A DNA stretch of 36,461 bases from NCBI GenBank assembly GCA_023391425.1, contig JAEWAX010000091.1, positions 1 to 36,461 on the forward strand. The letters are read 5' to 3'. A model generated the notes under the pieces. It ran no database searches, was not told where the DNA came from, and saw nothing but the letters and a program-made list of their open reading frames with translations. The translations under genes were made by a program, and so were the position numbers. The stretch comes from Bacillota bacterium. Its GTDB lineage: Bacteria; Bacillota; Clostridia; Acetivibrionales; DSM-1351. Of this stretch, positions 23,610 to 32,294 are shown in pieces (the first letter of the stretch is position 1; each line of letters opens with the position of its first letter).

Positions 23610-25187
23610 ATGGAATTAATTACTTTATACTCTTCTCCGTTTATTGAGATAACTAAAATAGGTGATAGCTTTTACTTACAGTCATTTAAAAAGGGTTTAA
23701 GTGTTGATGAATTTAATAGGATAATTGGCTCACATCCAGAAATTCAGGTATCGAATTTTATAGTTATAAAAGAAGCATTGATTTTTGCGCCACAAGAATC
23801 CCGAAAATTTGCTTCAGTAAAAGAAAGAGTAAAGGTTGAAGTTTCTGGAGATGAACTGAAAGCTTATGTGACACTAAGTGTTGATAAAAGTGAACTAGAG
23901 GGACCTTCTATAATTAAAGAAATAGTATTAAAGTTAAATGAAAAGGGTGTTGTCTATGGAATTAAAAAGGACGCCCTTTTAAATTTATACCCAAATCAGC
24001 CAATTCTTATCGCTGAAGGCTTGTTACCTGAGCCTGGTCTTGATTCTCAAAATAAAATATATCAATTAAAAGAGGTAAGGCCTGAAATAAAAGAGGATGG
24101 TAATGTTGACCATTATGAATTGAATCTAATTAATATGGTTGAAAAGGGGGATTGGCTGGGTGAAAGGATTCGAGCTACTGAGGGTAAAGAGGGCAGAACT
24201 GTTCGTGGAAATCCTTTAAAACCGATGCCCGGTAAAAACTATCCACTCTTATATGATAAAAAAACAGTAAAAGAGGTTGTTGAAGGAAATAAATCAACTT
24301 TATATGCTAACATCAGTGGTGCTGTTTTTTTTCAAGGAGATAAAATAGGTGTATCAAACCATCTTGAAATAAAAGAAAATGTTGGTGTTAAGACTGGAAA
24401 TGTTGATTTCGATGGGTATTTAACCGTACAAGGTACAATTGAGGATAATTTTTCTGTCGCATCAACAAAGGATATTGAAATTCTTAGTGAATATGGTGTG
24501 GGTAGTGTAAAAGAGATTCAAAGTCATGAGGGAAGTATATACATAAAAGGTGGGATAGTTGGTAGAGGAAAAACCACAATAAGATGTAAAAAAAACCTTT
24601 ATATAAAATATGTATCTGATGCAGATATAATTTGTGACGCAAGTGTACACGTTGGATTCTACTGCTTAAATAGTAATATTACTGCTAAAGAAGTAATTCT
24701 TGATTCAATGAAGGGTCAGATAATGGGTGGCACAATAAACGCCGAAATTAGAGTAATTACAGCTATTGCAGGAACAGCAAGTGAAAAGAAAACAAATATC
24801 TGTGTAAAAGGCTTTGATAGAAATAGCTATAAAGATACACTTGATGAGATTACACAGAATATAGATAAACTTAAAACAGAAATAAATCAGTATAAACAAA
24901 AAATAGCTATTTTTTCAAATACAATCAATGGTGGACAAGCCAGAAAAGATGAATACGATAAGTTAAATGAGAAGTATAATGACCTTAAAGCTATACTCCA
25001 AGAAAATGAAGAAAACAAAAAGAACATAATAAGTTACCTAAGAACAAAGGGGGAGGGAGAAATAACTATTCTTAAAAAAGCGTTTCCAAACACAATGCTT
25101 GAGATTAAGAAAATGCAAAAAGACATTCAAAATCCTGTACTTAGAGTAAGCTATTATTATAACGAAGGAACTATCAAAGAGATGTAA
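23610..25187 (+). CDS. FapA family (DUF342) polymer-forming protein
   Basis: 525 residues from ATG 23610 (GAGGGGG about 7 nt upstream; ATG 23595 overlaps it). The N-terminal part is a DUF342 head; GDWLGERIRATEGKEGRTVRGNPLKPMPG is the family's diagnostic segment, and the GVYFQGD-like NISGAVFFQGDKIGV strand follows. A right-handed beta-helix comes next, with regular hydrophobic/Asn-Gly turns (VGVKTGNVDFDGYLTVQGTIEDNFSV...), then a C-terminal coiled coil (about 415-490). FapA/DUF342 proteins are linked to flagellar assembly or to adhesive/polymer functions; no flagellar genes are here, so its role in this PspA cluster is open. Confidence 0.82.
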   Translation: MELITLYSSPFIEITKIGDSFYLQSFKKGLSVDEFNRIIGSHPEIQVSNFIVIKEALIFAPQESRKFASVKERVKVEVSGDELKAYVTLSVDKSELEGPSIIKEIVLKLNEKGVVYGIKKDALLNLYPNQPILIAEGLLPEPGLDSQNKIYQLKEVRPEIKEDGNVDHYELNLINMVEKGDWLGERIRATEGKEGRTVRGNPLKPMPGKNYPLLYDKKTVKEVVEGNKSTLYANISGAVFFQGDKIGVSNHLEIKENVGVKTGNVDFDGYLTVQGTIEDNFSVASTKDIEILSEYGVGSVKEIQSHEGSIYIKGGIVGRGKTTIRCKKNLYIKYVSDADIICDASVHVGFYCLNSNITAKEVILDSMKGQIMGGTINAEIRVITAIAGTASEKKTNICVKGFDRNSYKDTLDEITQNIDKLKTEINQYKQKIAIFSNTINGGQARKDEYDKLNEKYNDLKAILQENEENKKNIISYLRTKGEGEITILKKAFPNTMLEIKKMQKDIQNPVLRVSYYYNEGTIKEM

Positions 25188-25229
25188 TATATTTAGAGAC
25201 AGATACTTAACTTTTTGGAGGTAATAAAT

Positions 25230-27170
25230 ATGAAATATGATTCTATATTAAAGAGAATAGAAAGCGATAAAAAAGATGTAGTTCTTTCTACAAAGATTTA
25301 TAGATATACGGGTTTGGTACAAGCTATAGAATTTTTTTCACAAAAGTTGGTATTTGAGCAAATAATAGATGCAGCTTTTGACTTTATAAATGAGCTATTA
25401 CTAGTTGATAAATCAGTAATATATGTTTTTGAAAATAACACTTACGTTGCAAAAAAGGTTAAGGGTTTTACAGAACCTATTGACAATATAGAAAGTACTA
25501 TTAAATTAAAAAATCTTGCTACATATTATGGAAATATACTTTATAAAAGAGAGAAGATAATCAAGTTTTTTGAACCAGCATTGGTTGATTTACTTGGAAT
25601 TAATGCTATAGTTCCATTAATTATCGAAGATAATCTTTATGGATTTATTCTATTTCATAATAATGATTTTGGAGAAGATGATTTTATAATTTCTGAAGCC
25701 CTTATGAGGTTGATAAATACTGCTTTAGAAAATTTTAATAGGTACGAAAAATTAACAAAAGCAAATACAGAATTAGATGAAAAAATATTTAATCTATTCG
25801 CAATTAATCAATCCTCAAAAGTGCTACTTAGTGATTTGAGAATGGACGTATTATATAATATTTCTGTTGATGTATTTTCTGAGCTGACTCGCAGTAGAAT
25901 AACTGGGTTTGTACTTTTTGATGAAAGAAGCGATAGATATATATTAAAAAGCTTTAAGGATGTATTTTACAAGACTAAGCAGGTAAATATAAGGCTAATG
26001 CTAAAAAGCACTAATTACATAGATCCTAACAAGGTAATAATTGATTTAAAAAATGAAAAGGATTGTGAGTATTTTAATAGTTTATTTGAAGAAGATAGTG
26101 TTCTAGCGGATGCTCAGCTTGAACAACTAGAAGCTATATATGTTGTCTTATTGCTTAAAAGCAACCAAATTCTTGGGTTTGTTACATTAAGTGAAACAGT
26201 GTCAGATAGTGAATATAGTGATGGAATTTTCGAACTAATAGAAAGTTTAGCAGCATCTACGTATACTGCTGTTAGCAATGCGAAACTATTTGAAACGGTA
26301 AATGAACAGAAAGGGCTAATACAAAAAAAGCTGGATAAAATAATATCGCTTAACAATCTTACAAGAAATATTAGCAGTTCTATTAGAACAGATACTTTAC
26401 TAGAAATAGCTGCTAAGACCTTGCAAGTCTCTTTTAATGTTGAGAAAGGTGCTGTTTGCCTTTATAATAAGGAAACAAATGAATTTGAATTTTCAAATAC
26501 TATTAATCTAGGTCTGTATAAGAATAAAAAGATATCACCCAATCAGAATTGGAAACGAGTTTTTGAGGGCGATAAAGTTTATGCAATTGGACAAGCTAAT
26601 GTAGCTGAATATATTGGAGAAGAGTATATCGATGATATAGGTGATGCTCAAGGTGTTTTAATAATTCCTATATATATGGATATGATGGAAATAGAGTTAC
26701 TTGGAGCAATAATTATTTTTAAATATAAAGACTTGCAGATTGACAATGAAGAAAATATGTTGATTATTGACACTATAGCAGGGAATATAGCTCCAGTATT
26801 AAATAATCTATTGATAATTCAGATGCAACAGAGATTTATGCTTCCAAACTTTATTGAGCTATTTAAAAATGATTTGAAGGATGAAGTAAAGGCAGCTCTT
26901 GATTATGATATAAATTTATCAGTATTACAAATAGAGGATGGTAGGGAATTCTTATTTAAACGTAATTCGGTTATTGATAGCCTAAAAGAGAATTTCAAAA
27001 AGGTTTATCCATTTTCATATAATAATATTTTTATTATTGAAAATGATGAAAACGATGAAGTAGAAGCAAAAATAAAAAACTGTATAAAATTGGATGATTT
27101 AAAAATTAAAAAGATGGTACTAGGTAGAGATTTCAAAAATTTTGCTGATTTTTTTGAATTGTATAGATAA
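25230..27170 (+). CDS. Multi-GAF sensor protein with degenerate C-terminal domain
   Basis: 646 residues from ATG 25230 (GGAGG at 25217-25221, 8 nt upstream). Three GAF-type sensory domains can be traced: about 20-165 (DKSVIYVFENNTYVAKKVKGF...NAIVPLIIEDNLYGFILFHN), about 190-350 (SRITGFVLFDERSDRYILKSF...VVLLLKSNQILGFVTLSE) and about 375-530 (EKGAVCLYNKETNEFEFSNT...VLIIPIYMDMMEIELLGAIIIF). The last 110 residues (LSVLQIEDGREFLFKRNSVIDSL...YNNIFIIENDEND) have the strand order of a GGDEF-like fold but no GGDEF motif. No kinase or HTH output is seen, so it probably acts by binding a ligand and a partner. Confidence 0.65.
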   Translation: MKYDSILKRIESDKKDVVLSTKIYRYTGLVQAIEFFSQKLVFEQIIDAAFDFINELLLVDKSVIYVFENNTYVAKKVKGFTEPIDNIESTIKLKNLATYYGNILYKREKIIKFFEPALVDLLGINAIVPLIIEDNLYGFILFHNNDFGEDDFIISEALMRLINTALENFNRYEKLTKANTELDEKIFNLFAINQSSKVLLSDLRMDVLYNISVDVFSELTRSRITGFVLFDERSDRYILKSFKDVFYKTKQVNIRLMLKSTNYIDPNKVIIDLKNEKDCEYFNSLFEEDSVLADAQLEQLEAIYVVLLLKSNQILGFVTLSETVSDSEYSDGIFELIESLAASTYTAVSNAKLFETVNEQKGLIQKKLDKIISLNNLTRNISSSIRTDTLLEIAAKTLQVSFNVEKGAVCLYNKETNEFEFSNTINLGLYKNKKISPNQNWKRVFEGDKVYAIGQANVAEYIGEEYIDDIGDAQGVLIIPIYMDMMEIELLGAIIIFKYKDLQIDNEENMLIIDTIAGNIAPVLNNLLIIQMQQRFMLPNFIELFKNDLKDEVKAALDYDINLSVLQIEDGREFLFKRNSVIDSLKENFKKVYPFSYNNIFIIENDENDEVEAKIKNCIKLDDLKIKKMVLGRDFKNFADFFELYR

Positions 27171-27199
27171 ACAAAGTTCTTATGTTTGGCGGTGCTGCA

Positions 27200-27592
27200 G
27201 TGAATTTACTATTAGGAACAGATATAATTGAAATAAATAGAATAAAGGCGTCCATAGAGAAGAGTGATAATGGGCGCTTTTCAGCGCGAGTATTTACACC
27301 AAACGAAATCGAATACTGTGAAAGTAAAAAAGCTGCAAAATATCAGAGCTATGCAGCTAGATTTGCAGGCAAGGAGGCTGTGTCCAAGGCTTTTGGTACA
27401 GGAATAGGAGAGAAAGCTCTCTTTAATGAGATTGAAATTCTAAATGATAATTTGGGAAAGCCTTATGTGATTCTACATGGAAGGGCAAAGGACTATTATG
27501 TATCCTTAGGTGCTTCCGGAATATCTATCTCACTTTCACATTGTAAAGAGTATGCTATAGCATATGTTGCCATAACAGTAGAGAAGGAATAG
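27200..27592 (+). CDS. acpS: Holo-[acyl-carrier-protein] synthase
   Basis: Transfers 4'-phosphopantetheine from CoA to a serine of apo-ACP, activating it for fatty acid synthesis. 130 residues from GTG 27200. Family motifs: LLLGTDIIEINRI (Asp 8 metal ligand), RVFTPNEIEYCESK, and YAARFAGKEAVSKAFGTGIG with the second metal ligand Glu in GKEAVSKA; SISLSHCKEYAIAYV closes the fold. The GTG start fits the family's N-terminus but has only a weak GGCGG RBS; ATG 27182 would add six residues without an RBS. It is last in the cluster that begins at 19694. Confidence 0.92.
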   Translation: MNLLLGTDIIEINRIKASIEKSDNGRFSARVFTPNEIEYCESKKAAKYQSYAARFAGKEAVSKAFGTGIGEKALFNEIEILNDNLGKPYVILHGRAKDYYVSLGASGISISLSHCKEYAIAYVAITVEKE

Positions 27593-27596
27593 TGTA

Positions 27597-27766
27597 TAAA
27601 ACTTTCCTGTAATGAGCTAATACTAATTTTTAAAGAAAACTTGGCTTGTGTCGAGCTATAGCGAAGTTAGAAGCCTAGTTGTACTTATACTTTCTTAAAG
27701 TGCAAATTATTTCGTTAAGCAATTTCAGAGGATACATCTACTATACTGTTTAGTTAGGAAAGTTTT
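27597..27766. repeat. Palindromic element upstream of the nuclease gene
   Basis: Ends AAAACTTTCCT (27598-27608) and AGGAAAGTTTT (27756-27766) are an exact 11-bp inverted pair. Inside, AACTTGGCTT and AAGCCTAGTT pair with one mismatch, and TTAAAGAAA faces TTTCTTAA. The nested symmetry suggests a MITE-like element or a long structured leader. It resembles copies A-C in style, not in sequence. Confidence 0.45.
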
Positions 27767-27776
27767 TGACTATGGA

Positions 27777-27792
27777 GGTTTCACGTGAAACA
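27777..27792. promoter_or_regulatory. parS-like site 3, over the nuclease start codon
   Basis: GGTTTCACGTGAAACA matches the parS consensus at 15 of 16 positions (G for T at position 1) and keeps the central palindrome GTTTCACGTGAAAC intact. The first GG is part of the Shine-Dalgarno sequence GGAGG (27774-27778), and the centre CACGTG supplies the GTG start codon at 27785. Confidence 0.9.
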
Positions 27793-28927
27793 AGTATCGT
27801 TTATACATATTGCTGATTTACACCTTGATTCAAGTTTTTCATCTCTTGGAGATGCGGATAAAGCTAGTATCAGGAGGAATGAGCTTCAAAACTTTCTTAA
27901 AATTATAGTTGAAAAAGTTCTGGCTCAGAATGTAGACTTGCTATTAATCAGCGGAGATTTTTTCGAAGCTAGCAGCGTTAAAGGCTCTACAATATTGACT
28001 GCTAAGAACCTGTTTTCGGAGCTTTATAAAACAGAAATAATCATATGTCCAGGAAATCATGACCCATTAAAAGAAAATTCATATTATAAAGCCTCAGAGT
28101 GGGGTAGCAATGTTCACATTCTTGAGGATTCTCAACAGGTATTGTATTTGGAAAAGTATAATGCCTGTATTTATAACTTGGGAACTAGAGGGAATGTGGC
28201 TAACGATTATCCCATTATTCATGGTAAAGATATTTCAAACGAAAGATTTAATTTCCTAAGTTTCCATGGGACAGTAGATATGCCTTTTGAGGAGGACAAC
28301 TATAATTCAATAACGTCAAAAGAGCTATTTTCATTGGGCATGGACTATGTTGCATTGGGTCATATGCACTGCTATTCACAGTTAAAAAATGAAAGAACTC
28401 TTATGATAAATCCTGGAAGTCCTGAACCAATGGGCTTTGATGAAGAGGGTATACATGGGTTTATACAGGGCAAAATTGTGATTTCTGAAGATAATCAAAA
28501 GAGTATTTATACGGAATTTGTTCCTTCTGCCACCAGACATTATCACAATATTGACGTTAATATTAATGATTGTAAGAGTGATAATGAGGTTATTGCCAAA
28601 ATGGTTTATGAAGAGAATTTAAAATTTTCTCCTACAGATTTGTATAGTATTACGTTAAAGGGATTCATTTCAGAGGGCTACAAGCTAGGAATTAAAAATA
28701 TATTAGATGCTTTCCAACAGAAATGTTTCTTCATCAGAATAAAGAATGAAACGTCAATTCAGTTTGATTACGAGAAATATCTAGAAGATCCAGGAATCAA
28801 AGGTGAATTTGTCCGCAGGATAATGGATATGCAGGAAAGTGAAACATTACAAAAACGACGAGAAACCTTGTTTATGGCGCTGCAATACGGGCTTCAAGCT
28901 CTAGAAAATGGACGTGTAGACCAGTAA
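27785..28927 (+). CDS. SbcD/YhaO-type metallophosphoesterase, DNA repair nuclease
   Basis: 380 residues. The calcineurin-like phosphoesterase motifs of Mre11/SbcD are in order: IADLHLD (11-13 DLH), LLISGDFFE (about 59), CPGNHDP (about 98-102), FLSFHG (about 165) and LGHMH (about 197-201). Such enzymes cut DNA ends and hairpins with an SbcC/Rad50-type ATPase, and the next gene is that partner. The shorter C-terminal part is typical of the YhaO branch. GTG start, GGAGG 6 nt upstream, both inside or against the parS-like site. Confidence 0.85.
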   Translation: MKQVSFIHIADLHLDSSFSSLGDADKASIRRNELQNFLKIIVEKVLAQNVDLLLISGDFFEASSVKGSTILTAKNLFSELYKTEIIICPGNHDPLKENSYYKASEWGSNVHILEDSQQVLYLEKYNACIYNLGTRGNVANDYPIIHGKDISNERFNFLSFHGTVDMPFEEDNYNSITSKELFSLGMDYVALGHMHCYSQLKNERTLMINPGSPEPMGFDEEGIHGFIQGKIVISEDNQKSIYTEFVPSATRHYHNIDVNINDCKSDNEVIAKMVYEENLKFSPTDLYSITLKGFISEGYKLGIKNILDAFQQKCFFIRIKNETSIQFDYEKYLEDPGIKGEFVRRIMDMQESETLQKRRETLFMALQYGLQALENGRVDQ

Positions 28928-29070
28928 ATCGAAATAGATATTGACAATGAGAGCACAAACTTTACACTAAGTGATTATAGATTTGCATGCGCCTGTGCAG
29001 ATAAGAAATTATAGTTTTTGAATAATTTATTAGGCAATTTGTAGTCGCTTAGACAAATATGGAGGTTAAT

Positions 29071-31302
29071 TTGAAAATCAACAGGCTTCATGTGAGAGGA
29101 TTTGGCAAAATTGAAAATTACGACATTACTCTTTCAAATGGCTTGAATGTAATATATGGACCAAATGAGAGTGGTAAGTCTACTCTTATGGCATTTATCA
29201 AAGCCATGCTATATGGCTTAAAGGGTGGGAGAACCAGTAAAGATGGAATAGTGTCAGAAGCTAAGAGGTATATGCCTTGGAGTAAGGCTTCATATGGTGG
29301 ATATATTAACTTTGAGCTTGATAATGGTAGTTTATACAGAATAGATAGGGCTTTTGAAAGTGGAGTTGTAAAGTTATATGATGAGTCTTTTAATGAAATT
29401 ACAAGTAATTATACAGATGGCAAAGATGGAAGTGGTATCGCCGAAAGGTTGATTGGACTAAATGAAAGTCTTTTTGAAAGAACAGTATATATTAAGCAGA
29501 TGGGAACGAGGATAGATAATTCTTCGTCAAAGGATTTGATTGATAGAATATCAAATATAAGACAAAGTGGGTCTGAGGAGGTTTCATATAATAAGGCCAA
29601 TGCTGCTTTGAAAGAGGCTTTAAAACAACAAGTAGGAACGGATAGAAGCTATACTAGACCACTAGACCTTATTAATAAACGGCTTGATGAATTAAACACC
29701 ATCAAAATCAGAATACAGGAACAGAATAAGAGTCTTGTAGAGGCACGTATAAAGCAGGAAGAGCTGACATTACAGATAGGTAAGCTTTCAGAAAAAGAGA
29801 AGCTTTTTGCAAGGCTGCAAGAGTTTTGCGAACTGAAAGAGAAACTAAAGCTTCAGCTGGAAAAGCAGGAAGAGCTTTCATTTTTAAATGAAAGAATTAA
29901 GCAGTCTCAAAAAGATATTAATAATTTGACCAAGGACAAAACATCGCTGGAGCAGGAGATAACTAATAATTCCGAGCAATTAATTATACTAGAAAAACAA
30001 AGTAGTTGTATTGGACTAGAGGCTTTAGCCTTACCGAATACAGGAAACAACGGAGAGACTTTTCAAGATAATACTAGACAGAACTCTAGAGAAAGAGAAA
30101 TACCTGCATGTGGCGATGTTGCACAGAGGATTACTACAGGCATACAGGGTAAAATTCAAAAACAAAAAACATGGATTAAAGCCTCTAATATTTCCATTGT
30201 TTTATCACTTTTATTGGTAATAGGAGTTGGTTGTGGAGTCTTTGTTTTTAAGGCTATACCAGCGTGGCTTATAGCTATGCCAGTACTGCTAGTAGCAGCT
30301 ACTGCTTTTTTCAGGCTCAAAGGTGGCAGGAGATTTAGGCAGCTAGTAGAGCAGCAAAGTGAATATTATGAGAAAAGCAAAAAACTAAATAGCGAAATCA
30401 ATAATGCGCATAAGATTAATCAAATACTTAAGCAGCAATTGGTTAGCATAGATGAAAGAATTGCTAACGAAAGAAATCAATATGAGCAGCTGATTAAAAG
30501 GAATGAAAGCCAAAGTGCAAATTTCAAACAGGATAATATAGTAAATCTGGATAATGAGATAGATAGAGTTTCTGAAATGATTTTAGGAATCAGAGAAGTT
30601 GTTGACTTAACCCAAACTGAACAAGAACTATATGAGGGAATACTAGAAAATAATAGTGGTAGTAAATATTTAAGAATAATAGAGTTAAAGAAGTTTTTGA
30701 CAGCGGAGCTTCAACAAAAGAAGCTGGAATATGCCACCGTTGAGGCTAAGATTAAGCAGAATGTCAATATTCAAAAGGATGAATTGTTTGAGGATGAGAT
30801 ATTAAGATTAACTCAAAAAAAGGAATGTCTTGAACAAAGGGGCGAGGCTTTGAGTATTGCCATTAAAACACTTGAGGAGGCAACCAATAATGTTCAGAAA
30901 AAATACATACCTATCATGAATAAAGTCTTCGAAGGAACGTTTTCAGGCCTTACAGCTGAGAAGTATTCGGACGTAAGAGCTGGAGAGAATTTGAACATAA
31001 TGTTAAGTGATCCTAAATCAGAAACGATTGTTCCAGTGTCTATGTTAAGTAGTGGAACTATTGATCAAATGTACCTAGCACTTAGAATTGCAATATCCGA
31101 GACAGTGCTAAAGATTAATGAAAACCTTCCTTTCATTATGGATGAGCCCTTTGCACAATATGATGATGAAAGAACAGATAATGCGCTTAGATATATCTAT
31201 AATATTAGTAAAAAGCAGCAAGTACTCATTTTTACCTGTAAACAAAGAGAAGTTGACTTAATTAGCAGTCAATTCCCATGCAAAATCTGTTCATTGACAT
31301 AA
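29071..31302 (+). CDS. SbcC/YhaN-type AAA ATPase with membrane hairpin
   Basis: 743 residues from TTG 29071 (GGAGG 5 nt upstream; ATG 29059 overlaps the RBS). N-terminus MKINRLHVRGFGKIENYDITL...NVIYGPNESGKSTLMAFIKAMLYGL holds the Walker A (30-38). Coiled coils flank two hydrophobic helices at about 372-425 (IVLSLLLVIGVGCGVFVFK; WLIAMPVLLVAATAFF). The ABC signature LSSGTIDQ (about 659) and Walker B FIMDEPFAQYDDERT (about 688) close the split ATPase. It is shorter than Bacillus YhaN (about 960 residues). Works with the upstream nuclease; the membrane hairpin suggests DNA-end processing at the membrane (inference). Confidence 0.8.
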   Translation: MKINRLHVRGFGKIENYDITLSNGLNVIYGPNESGKSTLMAFIKAMLYGLKGGRTSKDGIVSEAKRYMPWSKASYGGYINFELDNGSLYRIDRAFESGVVKLYDESFNEITSNYTDGKDGSGIAERLIGLNESLFERTVYIKQMGTRIDNSSSKDLIDRISNIRQSGSEEVSYNKANAALKEALKQQVGTDRSYTRPLDLINKRLDELNTIKIRIQEQNKSLVEARIKQEELTLQIGKLSEKEKLFARLQEFCELKEKLKLQLEKQEELSFLNERIKQSQKDINNLTKDKTSLEQEITNNSEQLIILEKQSSCIGLEALALPNTGNNGETFQDNTRQNSREREIPACGDVAQRITTGIQGKIQKQKTWIKASNISIVLSLLLVIGVGCGVFVFKAIPAWLIAMPVLLVAATAFFRLKGGRRFRQLVEQQSEYYEKSKKLNSEINNAHKINQILKQQLVSIDERIANERNQYEQLIKRNESQSANFKQDNIVNLDNEIDRVSEMILGIREVVDLTQTEQELYEGILENNSGSKYLRIIELKKFLTAELQQKKLEYATVEAKIKQNVNIQKDELFEDEILRLTQKKECLEQRGEALSIAIKTLEEATNNVQKKYIPIMNKVFEGTFSGLTAEKYSDVRAGENLNIMLSDPKSETIVPVSMLSSGTIDQMYLALRIAISETVLKINENLPFIMDEPFAQYDDERTDNALRYIYNISKKQQVLIFTCKQREVDLISSQFPCKICSLT

Positions 31303-31352
31303 TAAAGAATTCAAAATATATTATTAACTATAATAACTTATAAGAGGAAAGT

Positions 31353-32282
31353 ATGAAAAAGAAAAATTTAATTTTAAAAACGATAGCATTAATAATGATA
31401 TTCATATTAGTATTAGGTGGCTGTGGAAGCAGGAATATTCCCATTACGTCGAATGAGCAACTACTAAGTGGAATAACTCCTGAAAATGCTGCAGTTATAA
31501 CAGAAGCTGTCATTGACATGTTTGATAAACCTGATATATTGAGTACAAGGCTGACCCAAGTTTTTTTTAACCAAGTAGTTAAAGTAATAGAAGAAAAGGA
31601 CTCATGGACGAACATAAAATTATTAGATGGAAGTTCGGGTTGGGTAAAGAGTAAGTATGTAAGCAGAAATACAGATAGTGTTACTGATGGTAGTATTAAT
31701 AATAAAATAATAGTGACTGCTAAAATTGTAGATGTATACTCAGGAACAAATAATAAAGTAAAGTATAAGAAAATAGTTCTAGGAACTGAATTATACTCTT
31801 TTGGAAAGACAAAAACAGGATATGATGTTTTGATGCCTGAAAACAAAATAGGATGGATAGATGAGGGTGGAGTAATTGCAGTACCTATAAGTGATAATAC
31901 AATACCCAAAACCACGAGCAACGATTTTGTTCAGACAATCAAGAAATTTAATGGAACAATATTTATTCTTGGTGGAATGAGCAGGTGGGGTATAGATTCA
32001 TCTGGACTTGTGCATATTTGTAGTAAGATTAATGGTGTTGATATACCTAGGAAACTAGAGAGCATGATAAAGTTTGGTACTGATGTTCAAGAAAATAATA
32101 TACAAGTTGGGGACTTGATATTTTTCAGTACAGATAGCTTAAAGAAGGATGTTTATGATGTAGGCGTCTACACGGGGGAAAATGAATTCACGCATGCTAG
32201 TGCAACTAAGGGTGTTATAAGCGAATCACTGGAGGATAGCTATTTTAAGGATAGAATATGTGGTATTAGGCGGATATTCTGA
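31353..32282 (+). CDS. Lipoprotein with SH3-type and apparently inactive NlpC/P60 domain
   Basis: 309 residues. A signal peptide ends in the lipobox VLGGC (Cys 24), so it is anchored outside the membrane. Two SH3b-like segments follow (VITEAVIDMFDKPD...SGWVKSKYV; IVTAKIVDVYSGTNNK...IGWIDEGGV), then an NlpC/P60 fold (about 190-309). In that fold the catalytic Cys of DCSGLV is Ser 216 (WGIDSSGLV) and the His of HVG(I/V)Y is Asp 269 (YDVGVYTG), while the third position THAS (His 281) is kept. Cell wall binding is likely; hydrolysis is doubtful. RBS AAGAGGAAAG. Follows the yhaN-like gene by 50 nt. Confidence 0.8.
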   Translation: MKKKNLILKTIALIMIFILVLGGCGSRNIPITSNEQLLSGITPENAAVITEAVIDMFDKPDILSTRLTQVFFNQVVKVIEEKDSWTNIKLLDGSSGWVKSKYVSRNTDSVTDGSINNKIIVTAKIVDVYSGTNNKVKYKKIVLGTELYSFGKTKTGYDVLMPENKIGWIDEGGVIAVPISDNTIPKTTSNDFVQTIKKFNGTIFILGGMSRWGIDSSGLVHICSKINGVDIPRKLESMIKFGTDVQENNIQVGDLIFFSTDSLKKDVYDVGVYTGENEFTHASATKGVISESLEDSYFKDRICGIRRIF

Positions 32283-32294
32283 CGGATTGCAAAT

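Noticed and set aside
23610..25187. Taking FapA as evidence for a flagellar locus
   Set aside because: No flagellar genes are nearby; DUF342 proteins also occur in non-flagellar settings.
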